64,000 nt of DNA from Durusdinium trenchii (taxonomy: Eukaryota; Sar; Dinophyceae; Suessiales; Symbiodiniaceae). Within the stretch, counting starts at the first letter, position 1, and every line of letters starts with the position of its first letter. Under the pieces are notes generated by a model, which ran no database searches, was not told where the DNA came from, and was given only the letters and a program-made list of their open reading frames with translations. Location: assembly GCA_963970005.1 (NCBI GenBank), contig CAXAMN010026694.1, positions 348,125 to 412,124 on the forward strand, given 5' to 3'. The position numbers and the translations under genes were made by a program. Of this stretch, positions 54,501 to 63,624 are shown piece after piece.

Positions 54501-56649
54501 GATGGTCTTGTGTACTGTACCACGGCTGACCTCTCCAATATTCCAGTAAAAAGTCTCTTGTCCTACCAAGCGCTTCATCTCGATCTACGAAGTGACTAGC
54601 TGGTTGTCGGAGCGGTGGCGGTCCACTATCCAGAGTTGACGCTTGCATTGAAATTGTAGTCAAAGTCACAGGTTGCGACGAGGACGTAGGGCCGCCATCT
54701 GATCCTTCGCCCGATCTGTCGATCGTCCTGTGTCTTTGCATGAATACTACTTCGTCGTCATCTGGTGGCACTGATCCGGAAGGACCTGTAGAGCTTGACG
54801 TACTGCTCGGCGTACTGCCATCCTCCAAAGAAAAACTTGGAGAGGGCTGCAACGCCAGCTCTTGAATGTCAATCACTAATCCATAGAACATGTTGGTGTA
54901 TCTCTCAGGCTCGACAACTATGTCATGGATCTGCCCTTCAATTGGGACCAGCTCAGGCGGTTGTTCCCTTAGTCGGCTTGAGACATAGTCATAAAGATTC
55001 CGAATACTCTGCATTGAGTCCACATGCAAAATATGCAAAGTATCGTGGTAATCTCCAGCAGGCAGGAATCTCACCAGTACCGGGATCAGTTGCAGCAATG
55101 GCATGCGAGGAATGAGGACCGTCCAAGCAGAGGGCATAATTCGCCGTGATGCCAAAAACACTCTAGCCAGGCCGGCCTCTTGTCGGCTGTGCCGGGTGGG
55201 CATCTGCTCTACAAACCATGCCAAGAAGTTCTGTGGGGACTGGTGGTCAGAACTATAGCAAGTTTCAACCCAATGCCGGGTGCCTGTCAGCGTCTCCAAC
55301 ACAAAATGGAAAGATGTCCCTGTCAAAATACATCTCTCCGATGGTTGCAACGTACGTATGCGGACCTCTTCGATATCATTTTGAAGCTGTCTAGACACTG
55401 TCTGCCAATATGTATGGCTCTGACCGGCGCCAAACTGCATCAAATTGGTATGGTCCCCCGGATACTCATCTCGTGGCTCCTTCCGGGGGTTCAGAGAACT
55501 TTGGTCCGCAGCTCTTCCATGTACATAGGGGTTGTACTGGTACACCTGGTTTGCAACCATCCTTGCATATTGTGACTCTCTCTCGACCATTTGGCAGTGA
55601 TCAATCTTCACCTGACTTCGCCGGAAGTCCATCTCAACTTTAGAAGCAATTGGAAGGTGGATCATTTCTGTATCAGTGAAGGTTCGGCGGCAATCTCCAT
55701 GTCGAAAATGTACCTGACATAGCGTCCATAGGCCGCAAAACGCCATTTGTCCCATTTGGTGGAACAGGGTCAAGGGTGTACACGGAATTCCACACCGTAT
55801 CGCCTGTGTGCCTGCAGCCCGGTTGAAGGACATCCGCACAATCAAGACCAGAGTTGGGCTAAGATGGTATTGCGCAGGCAATGTCACAACTTGTACCGTT
55901 TGCTGATCAGCGTCAGGTCTGTGGTCCTCCGGTTGCGGCAAAACTGTAAATATGGCAGAATCTCGACTCCTTGCACTGAGCAGTAGGTGGTCCAGTTGGA
56001 AGGACCATGGCGATTCCTGTCGTAGTCCCCAACAAAAGGGATTACCCACTTCCTGCTCATTAGCAAAGAAGATCCAACCACACAGCTTGAGACGCTCGCT
56101 TTGAAAGCCTTGCTGCCCAAAGTGGGTCTTGGCAATATCATTGGCATGCCAGATCCACGCAGTAACAGCAAGCCCGTGGTTGAGCATAAGTGGTGGCATC
56201 CAGAAAGTACGCAACCAACACGCTCTTTGGAAATTTCGTAGCGCTGCCGGACCTCTTCCCGTCTCAAGTCCAGCATGGTACTCTCTCGGTGGAGTTGCAG
56301 TGTTTCCTCCGTGGAGTTGCATCATCGAAGAGTGATCGCCGCCGTCACTGGCAGTCCCACCACTCCACATTGACATTCCTTGCTGGACATGATGCAGCAA
56401 TTGTGGGAATTGAAAGACTCTTGTTGAATCATATTCGCAAGTATAGGAAACCACTTGCAGATCGATCCTCATCCCCTCGAATACCCTCCAAGGCACAATG
56501 AGCGGTAGTTCCACAAAGTCATAGCAGCGGAATTGCTGGGAATTGCAAAAATCAGCTAGGCCAATACGGATATATAGCTCTTGCGTCGACATCCTTGGAG
56601 GCCATCTGTATCCTTTAAGGACCGGAGCAATATCTGTACGAATTCCCAT
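51553..56649 (-). CDS. Element B ORF2 fragment: modular region, RNase H and APE-type endonuclease
   Basis: 1698 codons. Residues 1 to about 1050 hold the last modules of the repeated N-terminal region, with MMQLHGGNTATPPREY near 110 and DHTNLMQFGAG near 400. RNase H: YTDGSY near 1098, GEINALL near 1155, FDAQSI near 1180 and GNELADALAK near 1237 give a complete Asp-Glu-Asp-Asp set. Endonuclease: MTFNVLSLHGG near 1332, CLQETR near 1363, IDGNAHF near 1476, CDYIILP near 1543 and GHDHIP near 1570, all expected catalytic positions of APE-type LINE endonucleases. It ends at an in-frame TAG. The first Met overlaps the upstream fragment by 94 nt in another frame, so it is not a genuine start. Confidence 0.8.
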   Translation of the reverse strand: MGIRTDIAPVLKGYRWPPRMSTQELYIRIGLADFCNSQQFRCYDFVELPLIVPWRVFEGMRIDLQVVSYTCEYDSTRVFQFPQLLHHVQQGMSMWSGGTASDGGDHSSMMQLHGGNTATPPREYHAGLETGRGPAALRNFQRACWLRTFWMPPLMLNHGLAVTAWIWHANDIAKTHFGQQGFQSERLKLCGWIFFANEQEVGNPFCWGLRQESPWSFQLDHLLLSARSRDSAIFTVLPQPEDHRPDADQQTVQVVTLPAQYHLSPTLVLIVRMSFNRAAGTQAIRCGIPCTPLTLFHQMGQMAFCGLWTLCQVHFRHGDCRRTFTDTEMIHLPIASKVEMDFRRSQVKIDHCQMVERESQYARMVANQVYQYNPYVHGRAADQSSLNPRKEPRDEYPGDHTNLMQFGAGQSHTYWQTVSRQLQNDIEEVRIRTLQPSERCILTGTSFHFVLETLTGTRHWVETCYSSDHQSPQNFLAWFVEQMPTRHSRQEAGLARVFLASRRIMPSAWTVLIPRMPLLQLIPVLVRFLPAGDYHDTLHILHVDSMQSIRNLYDYVSSRLREQPPELVPIEGQIHDIVVEPERYTNMFYGLVIDIQELALQPSPSFSLEDGSTPSSTSSSTGPSGSVPPDDDEVVFMQRHRTIDRSGEGSDGGPTSSSQPVTLTTISMQASTLDSGPPPLRQPASHFVDRDEALGRTRDFLLEYWRGQPWYSTQDHLFVHCISFQRGVTMSRYVLCPSAILVDVLATEYFSDWCNQVCPPVDYVHSRVFPARTELHQNVPTILMLDQCMGYDIPIAVVVLRYDVEGEPLILTSVATQTVSVSLILEWIGERVIELHDFVLEHNGCEIAAHDTIAFEPGDVLFLRTLPGPRIRELSTSQGYQPDAEDSEDGSRSSWELHEPPNDQTSFFQITRRLRPSAARGLLRPPSANLQLTRFSVRHLLYMKVLKKLMWVVDRSFSFYTIDSLPPPGNPDWWLATDLEKLDDYFQLGDHYVVTDYKPKKREIRLYDVLHIAKNQAPVLPRGRRITIQLSDKLLASGEVEVSLPDYQPLIDSLLMPSSSTCLPINDMKRWLQEDLHEEIDKLQCFVPMAGDRFQLYTDGSYMPATSANASWSLVVFCRRADQTGFVHCDYGVVETDAQSDGWCGATKADARAGEINALLRAIEWAFSTSFDLPHSFRFDAQSIGFGAAGRYGYQAHSVAMKILRAMSLALETRLHGQVSWMYVRARAGIFGNELADALAKTALQKCTVCPVRARPDYVAYCCGQRASIENLWWQFVRSDENCSLPSIGARAISAKRLDVPLEEDARLPHRLLQPQVTMPHIDKVLKISIMTFNVLSLHGGHHVAYMREQVAACGHHIVCLQETRVKTSKLVVSQSHFRVTSAAQVGHGGTEIWLLRSDARSGVQYVTKDRIRVLYATSEILILRVVYMKFDLLVFSAHAPHSGSPVDNVHDYWQELTTELMRWAHQLPYFIGGIDGNAHFDLPCAPHVGPHGLEPKANLAGGCLKMLLQKLGGFLPATFEHVHQGETHTWVSPANGSTARCDYIILPAEWMRGHLVSYAQKYVDAGNAGHDHIPQAVDVKILISRKQTTPAFERFDRDLLQKCDQSKLEKLFCHPPEIKWVTNVDSHATQLSEWVSDVLLQSFPMTGNKPRKGYIRDDTWALRARRLSVRGELRKWKNVLAVMSTQWAWRCWKSTDS

Positions 56650-59600
56650 AGCTGCAACCGGGATGCGTCATCCGTCCATAGCTCCATCACCACACAAATC
56701 GCATCGTCGCCTCCTTGCTGGTACGGGGTTGGCACCGGATAGACTGCAGAGAGTTTAACATGTTCATGCCAACGGTATGTATCTTGCAGGAAAAGCCGCA
56801 GGTGATATACCAGATTGACTTCGTCTAACTGTAGTCTAGGATCAAAGCGGAATATATCAGCGCGGACTGCATAGTCAGCACTGAAAAGCCGGATCGGGAG
56901 ATACTGGCGACCAACTGTACTAGCCATAGCAAGTTCAGTCATAAGCATCCCCCAATTGGACAAATGCGTTCTTCGGTACACATCATTGGCCTGTCGCCGC
57001 CAGTCAGTCTCTCTCCGAAGTTCTGCTAAAGCCCGATTTTCGACATCTAATACTTCTTCTTCGCCATGAACCTGAATCATATCCATCTGGAACAAAAAGA
57101 CATCATCAGCAGTGTCATTTGCAATCGGGGCCAGATATGGTCGGTCTTCTGGTGCATTAATGTCAGTATTAGAAAATGCCTCACTATCCGAACTTGAGAC
57201 CCCTTCTGAAAGACAGTCCGTGCTAGTAGTCTCTTCGGTCCTCGTCCACTCATACAGACGTAAAAAGTCACCTTGTTGGACCTGGACATCGTGTCTATAT
57301 AGATATTTGCGTTCATGGTGGTAAAGGTAGCACTCTGCCTGTCCTTCACACTCACTCTGGGGCTCAGCAACCTCAAAGATGCTAGCTACACTAACTGGCG
57401 GGAATCGTATTGAGAGTAAAATCGAAACAGTGTTATACTTACCATCAACCGAGACTCTGCATAAGACAGGGATCTGCAGGCCGTCGGAAAACGGGTACAC
57501 TATGACATGCGGCCTGGGAAGAACAAGCAAGACAGGCGGAGGGTCAACAACCACTATCTGCCGGATTGTGGGATCGATCATCGCCCACATGTCATGGCAT
57601 TGCAGTAGTGCCTCTGATTGCAAATCCACATCACACATAGCTGGGTGCTGCTGCGCGAGCTCACCTGCCCTTTGGTGCACCCAAAAGGTAACAGATATTC
57701 GGCTCGATGAGAACTGCCCAAGATATAGGTGTAATCTGGATCGTATTGGCCGCCTTGTTGTTTGCATCAATACCGCATGGTCGACAGGAGTTGCAGTGTT
57801 ATCTCCAGCTTTGACCGAGCCCTTACATTCCTCCCTCATCACAGGCATGATGTGGAGCTCCAGACTTGACGCATGTGGCACCTCGATAACTTGTTCCAGC
57901 TTCCAAACTCGGGCCTGCGGTTCTGATAGCATGCGAAATTCGCAATGATTGCCGCCAATCTGACAATCTCTCCTTGCACCGAGCGCATCAACTATGGTCC
58001 ATCCAGTATCACCTCGGTTACAACTAACTGCATTCCTCGTGGGAAAGGACTGGGCAAATATTATGTCAACCAAGATGATAAACTGGTTTCGAAGGCTCTG
58101 CTGTTTGGTAAGCAGTACAAGATCTATCGGCAAAGCTCGAAGGGTCAACGGTAAAAGCGTTGGATAAATCATGGACACTCCAAATTCATCATTTCCTACT
58201 GCATCGGATACCGTTCGCACAATTGACTGTGACAAAGGGAAATTTGGCTGCAATATGGCAATTCGAGCAAAATGCGAACAGACCCCTTGGACAATCCAGA
58301 TATGGACGGAAGAGACCAAGTCAGCAGAAACGTGCATCCGCTCTATTAGGTACATCCTCGCAACGTCCCTGGTCTGAGCAATTTGGTCACTCAATCGAAG
58401 GACACCATAATGAGAGTCAGTATGGACGACACCGTCGAGGTGTCCGTGCACATCCACATATGACCTCAAGTCTTGCAGTTCTGTCTCAGATTCGAAGTCG
58501 ACTTGCATCAGACTGCTATCGTCAGGGTCTTCGTGATCATCTTGCTGTATGGAATGTTCGTTGTCAAAAGACCCGTTTTCATCATCGCTTCCTGAATCAG
58601 TCATGGACTCGTCTGCATTTCCGGAGCTATCACATGTAGAAGTCTCACTGTCTTCCTCACTATCGAATCCCAATTCTGACAAAATCATGAACATCCCCTC
58701 GAATACCGGCATGCTCTGCTCATACGAGTAAGTAACATCTCCTGTGTCATGTGGGATAACAATCGTGCAAACAGCATTCCAAACACAGCCATTCAAAGGA
58801 ACAGTCTTATGAAAAATCTCATGGACCCTGGGAAAGGTCAAAGATTGCAAGATATATGTGCCTCTGAATCGATCCGTGTCGGAAACGTATTGAAATAGGA
58901 TGGGAACATACCGCTCCCCTTGGACAGTAGTAACAATCACATGAGGCTGTGGACCAATAGCTGTCATGGGTGCTGGTCGCACCGGGAAGATGAAACTAGA
59001 TCTCCTCCCATAAACATAGGCCCAAACTTGTCGTATTTGTGCTGCAGCAGGTGAAAAAAGCTCGAGAGAAAGTTGGACATACTTTCTGCAAACCTGCCCA
59101 ATCTCATCAGCAGGATGGAACCACACAACAACATGAAAAGGCCGCGGAACAGTTTGTCGGAGGTATCCCATGACAGCGTCTTCGTGTATGGCAGTAACCT
59201 GCATCCAACTATGGTCATCAAATTGTGAGAATGGAGTTGCAGTGTTTCCTCCATATTGCAAGAAAGCCACCGTGTCCAACTCATCATCGTCTTCAGTCCA
59301 TGATTGGTCACTCCCTGATGAACTGTCCGAATAATCTGAATTCTCTTCTGTTGAAGAGCAATCGAAGCCCCGGACGGTCCGCTCCTCAAAAAGGGCATAG
59401 GCACCTTCGTAAAGCAGGAGCCGGTCCCACCATGCATAGGTGATGCCTCTGATAGTGATAGTGCACACGTTGTCCCAAACACATAAGTTTACTGGCACAG
59501 CACGCATGAAAAGATCTGCAGTGGTCCAGCTCTGCACCGGGCCGAACAAAAAGGTTCCTATCCATTGCCTGCCTGGCGTGATCACTTTCCCTAAAACAAC

Positions 59601-60452
59601 GAAGTAATCTTCTGGCAGGACCGGAACTAACAAAAAGGTAGGGCCGTGAACTGGAGCTGGCCTAACCCGCAGAATATGTACATTTGGCCTTACCTGATAG
59701 TCCCTCCATGCAGTGCATAGCTGTCTTCGAATCGGGGTGGTAACGCAGACCTGAAGCTCCTTGTGCAAGAATGACCACTGATTTCTACGATCCCAAAAAT
59801 GGACCCATGAAAGGACGCGCCATGAACCCACTCCATATGCATGGAGAACATACTCAATCAATGGGCTATCAGCACGGCCAGTTTGCATGAGACCAACATG
59901 ATCTTCTTCTAGGGATTCCCAAGGGGCAATTTCGATAAGGACTAAATCCCCTAATCGCACACTGTCTGAAGACATCTCTTTACTATGCGCGACAGACGAA
60001 ATTCTTCTTCTGCCCCTCTGCCTATCACCAGCATTTAAAAGGGAAGAGATCCCACGGAAGCTTCGGATCGCAGTAGCATAGATATCAACTCGCATGTCGT
60101 TCTCCTGCACAACATTTATTTCAGCAACTAATACTCCGGATCGGCTCGGAAAGGCATCGCAGCGAGATACAACTGCAAAATATGCCTGTTGCGCAAAGAG
60201 AAAAGAAGGATCAGGTCGGACAAAACTGAAACAACAATTCGGAGAACACTGGTCTTGCCAAACAGAAGTTATGGCCTGCTCTAGTTGTCCAAAATCACGC
60301 TTCAAGATCTTCACTTGGCGTGAAGTCCTTTCAACACTAGGGAAAACAGGCGCAAACCAGGACACGACCAGGATGTCTTCCTGGCAAAAGAGGAAATCTT
60401 GCGTCTCTTTAGCCCTGCCTTCAGCATCAGGCCTACTGGCACGAAATTGCAT
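56556..60452 (-). CDS. Element B ORF2 N-terminal modular protein region
   Basis: 1298 codons from the only Met of this frame (open to 60552, no earlier ATG). No known domain is recognised. The sequence repeats: modules of about 225-250 residues share a hydrophobic HVVVWFH-type strand, a VRPAP or VDPPP turn, a beta-rich block ending in NxCVWNAVCTIVI-like strands, and an acidic Ser-rich linker. The linker is followed by a D-[DH]-x-x-x-[ML]-Q tag (EDHVGLMQ, DDHSWMQ, DDSSLMQ, DHAVLMQ, DDVFLFQ). GNTATP follows or precedes three of the tags. The region joins the next fragment by a frameshift near 56.6 kb. The role is unknown; capsid-like or adaptor functions are speculation. Confidence 0.7.
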   Translation of the reverse strand: MQFRASRPDAEGRAKETQDFLFCQEDILVVSWFAPVFPSVERTSRQVKILKRDFGQLEQAITSVWQDQCSPNCCFSFVRPDPSFLFAQQAYFAVVSRCDAFPSRSGVLVAEINVVQENDMRVDIYATAIRSFRGISSLLNAGDRQRGRRRISSVAHSKEMSSDSVRLGDLVLIEIAPWESLEEDHVGLMQTGRADSPLIEYVLHAYGVGSWRVLSWVHFWDRRNQWSFLHKELQVCVTTPIRRQLCTAWRDYQVRPNVHILRVRPAPVHGPTFLLVPVLPEDYFVVLGKVITPGRQWIGTFLFGPVQSWTTADLFMRAVPVNLCVWDNVCTITIRGITYAWWDRLLLYEGAYALFEERTVRGFDCSSTEENSDYSDSSSGSDQSWTEDDDELDTVAFLQYGGNTATPFSQFDDHSWMQVTAIHEDAVMGYLRQTVPRPFHVVVWFHPADEIGQVCRKYVQLSLELFSPAAAQIRQVWAYVYGRRSSFIFPVRPAPMTAIGPQPHVIVTTVQGERYVPILFQYVSDTDRFRGTYILQSLTFPRVHEIFHKTVPLNGCVWNAVCTIVIPHDTGDVTYSYEQSMPVFEGMFMILSELGFDSEEDSETSTCDSSGNADESMTDSGSDDENGSFDNEHSIQQDDHEDPDDSSLMQVDFESETELQDLRSYVDVHGHLDGVVHTDSHYGVLRLSDQIAQTRDVARMYLIERMHVSADLVSSVHIWIVQGVCSHFARIAILQPNFPLSQSIVRTVSDAVGNDEFGVSMIYPTLLPLTLRALPIDLVLLTKQQSLRNQFIILVDIIFAQSFPTRNAVSCNRGDTGWTIVDALGARRDCQIGGNHCEFRMLSEPQARVWKLEQVIEVPHASSLELHIMPVMREECKGSVKAGDNTATPVDHAVLMQTTRRPIRSRLHLYLGQFSSSRISVTFWVHQRAGELAQQHPAMCDVDLQSEALLQCHDMWAMIDPTIRQIVVVDPPPVLLVLPRPHVIVYPFSDGLQIPVLCRVSVDGKYNTVSILLSIRFPPVSVASIFEVAEPQSECEGQAECYLYHHERKYLYRHDVQVQQGDFLRLYEWTRTEETTSTDCLSEGVSSSDSEAFSNTDINAPEDRPYLAPIANDTADDVFLFQMDMIQVHGEEEVLDVENRALAELRRETDWRRQANDVYRRTHLSNWGMLMTELAMASTVGRQYLPIRLFSADYAVRADIFRFDPRLQLDEVNLVYHLRLFLQDTYRWHEHVKLSAVYPVPTPYQQGGDDAICVVMELWTDDASRLQLWEFVQILLRSLKDTDGLQGCRRKSYISVLA

Positions 60453-60457
60453 GTAGC

Positions 60458-61339
60458 ATGTTGTTTCTTCATTATCATCTACGTCTACAAATCGACTTGC
60501 ATCTCCACTTACGGGCTCTATGGGACTTCTGCCTAGCTTCTGTGGAATGCACTACATCTGGAGTCCGGGATGATTCATCAAGCTTTTTCTTTTGTTATGG
60601 GAAGCCCTTTATCTATATGATAGGGGATGGCCTTCACCTTTTTGAGACCCTTAACCATTTCGGGGATTGGTTGGGGATATCTAGCTTCTTCGCAAGTGAC
60701 TCAGCTCAAGATTTTTCCTTTCAGCTGCAATCTATGACTGTGGCACGACTATTCGATGCTCTGAACTGGGTTGTTGTTGTACTTCGCTCTGTTCCTTTTC
60801 CGTCTTTGAGCATTCGATTCCTGTTGCTGCAGTGTGCATTTATTGCCTGGATGATTGCTGGAGCGAGTGGCTACGCGGCTATCATTCTTTGGCTCGAATC
60901 CTATCCTTTATTTGGCCGAAAGAAACGAATTATCCCTTTTCCTGGTTTCGGGAGGTGCTTCAGTGCGCTGTGGAAGTTAGGAATTGCAGGAACTATCAAT
61001 GCTTTCTGCCTTGAAAGTATACCAAACGGAGTTGCTGAGACTTGGGGAATCCGATGTTTCCAACTTCTTTGGGGAGCAAATGTCGTCGGTGTCTTGATAT
61101 GTATATGTTGCATCTATGTGCGATTCCGTCTCTATGATGTGGTTCGTGGCCCGAGGAGTTGTGCTTTCGTCCGAACACGCCGAATTGCGCCAGCTCTTCG
61201 CACTCGCACTAGGATTAAGTGGAAGGGCGTTTTTCTCTTAATCAATTGTTGCAGTGCCAATCTTTCGGATTCCTTTCAGATGCAAGGGCCTAGAAATGTT
61301 GATGCCAACATTGCCCACTTCCTATCAGGACTAGGCTAG
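60458..61339 (+). CDS. Antisense 293-aa membrane-protein-like ORF in the ORF1-ORF2 spacer
   Basis: On the strand opposite to element B, an ATG six bases past the ORF2 start opens a 293-codon ORF. It ends at a TAG that shares the palindrome CTAG with the ORF1 stop, so it fills the spacer exactly. Likely membrane segments: ALNWVVVVLRSVPF (about 102-115), RFLLLQCAFIAWMIAGASGY (about 120-139), KLGIAGTINAFCLE (about 172-185) and LLWGANVVGVLICICCIYV (about 202-220). The last is followed by a basic tail (RFRLYDVV, RTRRIAPALRTRTRIKWK), in agreement with the positive-inside rule. The minus strand has no frame of comparable length here. No homologue is known to me. It could be a by-product of composition. 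Confidence 0.45.
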   Translation: MLFLHYHLRLQIDLHLHLRALWDFCLASVECTTSGVRDDSSSFFFCYGKPFIYMIGDGLHLFETLNHFGDWLGISSFFASDSAQDFSFQLQSMTVARLFDALNWVVVVLRSVPFPSLSIRFLLLQCAFIAWMIAGASGYAAIILWLESYPLFGRKKRIIPFPGFGRCFSALWKLGIAGTINAFCLESIPNGVAETWGIRCFQLLWGANVVGVLICICCIYVRFRLYDVVRGPRSCAFVRTRRIAPALRTRTRIKWKGVFLLINCCSANLSDSFQMQGPRNVDANIAHFLSGLG

Positions 61340-62727
61340 AAGGCTTTGTTCATTGCTCTGGCGATGTGTGGATTGACTGTCCAAGGCCCCGAGGGCTTAG
61401 AACTGCTCTCGCTATTGATAGCGATCGAGCTAATTGGAGCTGTCAGCAATTTTGTCTCAAATGGCATCTGCACTGCACCTCGTTCATCCAGTTCTCTATA
61501 CTTCTGTTCAACTCTCGCAGAATCAGCAACGCCGCCCTTCAAACTGGCGCAATCTGCCTTTCTGCAATTCATCTCATCTACGACATTCCATGGAGTCGAG
61601 GCTCGCTCCTCCTTGGTGTGGTAATCACCGGGAGGCCATTCGGATAAGGTGCAGCTCTCTCGGCCTTTTTTTGGCAAAGCTGACTTCCCAAATGGCTTGA
61701 GCGCCTGGCTTGTCATTGCATCTGGCACCATAGTCGCAATTGGCTTCGACTGGGCCTCTTTGAACTCTTCCAGCGCTCGTGCTATTAGCTCTTCTACCTG
61801 CGGCCCAGTCTTGAACTGGTTTGGATCGTCTTGCATCCGCTGGAGTGCACACATTTGCACTGCCTCGGGGACCATGCCGAGATCAAAGCCCTCCATTTCC
61901 TCGGTCTTCACGCGGATAGGAGACCGCGATCTGGACTTCTCCTTGGGGTCTGCACGAAACGCCGCTGGGGCTACCGGGTGTTGCGGAGACCATTTGGATG
62001 GCGATTTCAGCAGCACCATAGTCTGGAAGGTTTCCATCATATTCTGCATTTGTGCAGCCATCTGCTGATTCCGAGCCTCCATCTGGCACATGTAGGACTC
62101 CATTTGTCCATAGCCGGCACGCAGGGCCTCCATTTCTTGCCGCACCGTACTGGGGATCTTGTCCGTCGGCTCGTCGTCTTCGAGATGGATGACTTCCCCA
62201 TTTTCTGCGGCCTTCAAAGCCTCTTGGAGCTCTGCGAGGGTCGAGTTGACACGTTGTGTTTCTGACTTCACACCGGCCTCTATGTCCTCTTTCCAAGTCT
62301 TGAACTTCTCTTCTTTCTTGCGGATGTCGTCTTTGAGCTTGGCTGTCCGATTTAGGACTTTCCTCTCCTGATTGAGCTCTCTCTGTCGAGCTTTCAGGGA
62401 CTCCCGAGGATCTTCCTTGAGGTAGTCTTGCACATCCTCTGGCACTTCTTCTGTGGCCGCGACCTTCTGGGCAAGGAACCGTATGGTAGCCTTGAGCTTG
62501 GAATTCTCCTCGGCAACACTCAACTCCTGCTTGGAGGCAGATTGCGACGAGGGCCGCCCAAGTCCACCATCTCGGTGGACGGGCTTTCCGTCGAACCCGT
62601 AAAGAACGGGTCTCTCCTTCGGCTCCTCCTTCTTTCGGTTCTTGCGGGCCCATCCATCGCTTGCCCATTTCTCCTCTTGCCATGTCGGCTCTGTCCATGG
62701 CTGCTTCTGTCCTTTCCTCCATGACAT
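61336..62727 (-). CDS. Element B ORF1: coiled-coil protein
   Basis: The open frame begins at an ATG at 62904, but the ATG at 62727 (MSWRKGQKQPWTEPTWQEEK) starts the more convincing protein of 463 residues. The earlier 59 codons are Arg/Leu-rich and look non-coding. After a basic Trp-rich N-terminus (WARKNRKKEEPKERP) comes a long coiled coil (LKARQRELNQERKVLNRTAK, KKEEKFKTWKEDIEAG). A Met/Gln-rich helix (EARNQQMAAQMQNMMETFQT) and a Ser/Arg patch (KEKSRSRSPIRVK) follow. Coiled coil plus basic segments fits LINE ORF1 proteins, which trimerise and bind RNA, though no RRM or zinc knuckle is visible. Intact in this copy. Confidence 0.65.
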   Translation of the reverse strand: MSWRKGQKQPWTEPTWQEEKWASDGWARKNRKKEEPKERPVLYGFDGKPVHRDGGLGRPSSQSASKQELSVAEENSKLKATIRFLAQKVAATEEVPEDVQDYLKEDPRESLKARQRELNQERKVLNRTAKLKDDIRKKEEKFKTWKEDIEAGVKSETQRVNSTLAELQEALKAAENGEVIHLEDDEPTDKIPSTVRQEMEALRAGYGQMESYMCQMEARNQQMAAQMQNMMETFQTMVLLKSPSKWSPQHPVAPAAFRADPKEKSRSRSPIRVKTEEMEGFDLGMVPEAVQMCALQRMQDDPNQFKTGPQVEELIARALEEFKEAQSKPIATMVPDAMTSQALKPFGKSALPKKGRESCTLSEWPPGDYHTKEERASTPWNVVDEMNCRKADCASLKGGVADSARVEQKYRELDERGAVQMPFETKLLTAPISSIAINSESSSKPSGPWTVNPHIARAMNKAF

Positions 62728-63423
62728 CGTCAAGATGCGGTATGCTGGCTTCGAATGATAGCTTTCCAGTAGTTGAACTGCAGCTTTTATTCGATCCAGT
62801 TTCCTTAGTAGGAAGGATCTAGAGGCCTTGGCCTTACAGATCAGAGCCCTAGCTCGTTGGCGCCTCAGTCGCAGTCTTCTGTGTCCGGGAGGACTCCAGG
62901 GCACAGCTATTGCGGCACGGTCGCTGGCGACGCTTTTTGCGTCTGGGGTTCAAACTGTTCTCTAAACAAAGAGCGATATTTGAGCCCTGTTTTAGGTGGG
63001 AAGGAAAAAAAACAGATGAGAGGTGCCACAAGTCTGAAGCCAAATCTCCTGCTAGCATATCCAAGATTTGGACGTCACATTTGCCAGGGGACACGGCGAT
63101 TTTCACCTTCACATGGGTGGGAGTGAAAATTGCGGCAAGGGCCTTGCGTGAATTTACATGTCTCGGCCTCCATGCGCATTTGAGTGCGGTAGGGGCCCAT
63201 GTCTGTTGGCCTTCGCTCAAATCTGCCACGCGAGTCACACAAGCGCCGATGGAAAATGTTGTCCGTTTCTCAGGGGGGTGGCTCAAGGTAGCACAAGAGC
63301 ACTTCCGGATCCTCCGGCTTCGTCTCGATACGTTGGAGACCTTGTAGGCAGACCTGCGTGGCAAACAGCTGGAAAAAACACCTGTTTTTCCCGAAAGCAC
63401 TGCGAAGGGTTCTTCCGGAAAAT

Positions 63424-63560
63424 CTCTTGAACACTGACACTTCTACACTTGCACTTACACACTGACACTTCCACACTTGCACTTGAACACTGACATTTCT
63501 GCACGTACACTTGAACACTTACGCTTCCACACTTACACTTGAACACTGATACTTCTATAC
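63424..63560. repeat. Degenerate ACACTTGAACACTGACACTTC repeat
   Basis: Short words such as CACTTGAACACTGACACTTC recur at roughly 63426, 63480, 63511 and 63537 with variation. The block lies 0.7 kb upstream of element B ORF1 on its transcription strand. Confidence 0.75.
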
Positions 63561-63624
63561 GTATCCCAGCGTAAGTGGAAGAGTGAAAGCATCCAACGGC
63601 AAGTATATCCAAGTGCAAAAGTAC

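Larger units (their letters stand above)
47949..62904 (-). mobile_element. Element B: giant LINE-like retrotransposon with methyltransferase-like tail
   Basis: A two-ORF, minus-strand non-LTR element of about 15 kb. ORF1 is a coiled-coil protein (62727-61336). ORF2 (60452-47949) is read in pieces. In order it has a long modular N-terminal region, RNase H, APE-type endonuclease, reverse transcriptase, C2H2-like zinc fingers and a methyltransferase-like domain. Endonuclease plus RT without protease or integrase defines a LINE mechanism (target-primed reverse transcription). RNase H upstream of the endonuclease is unusual, since in I, R1 and related LINE clades it follows RT. The copy has frameshifts near 56.6, 50.9, 50.5 and 48.68 kb, an in-frame TAG at 51553, and a likely deletion in RT near 51.05 kb. 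Confidence 0.85.

Noticed and set aside
61883..62722. 279-codon minus ORF within ORF1
   Set aside because: Alternate-frame shadow of ORF1, without coiled-coil or domain pattern.
62728..62904. ATG at 62904 as ORF1 start
   Set aside because: The 59 upstream codons are Arg/Leu-rich and not protein-like. The ATG at 62727 starts a better N-terminus.
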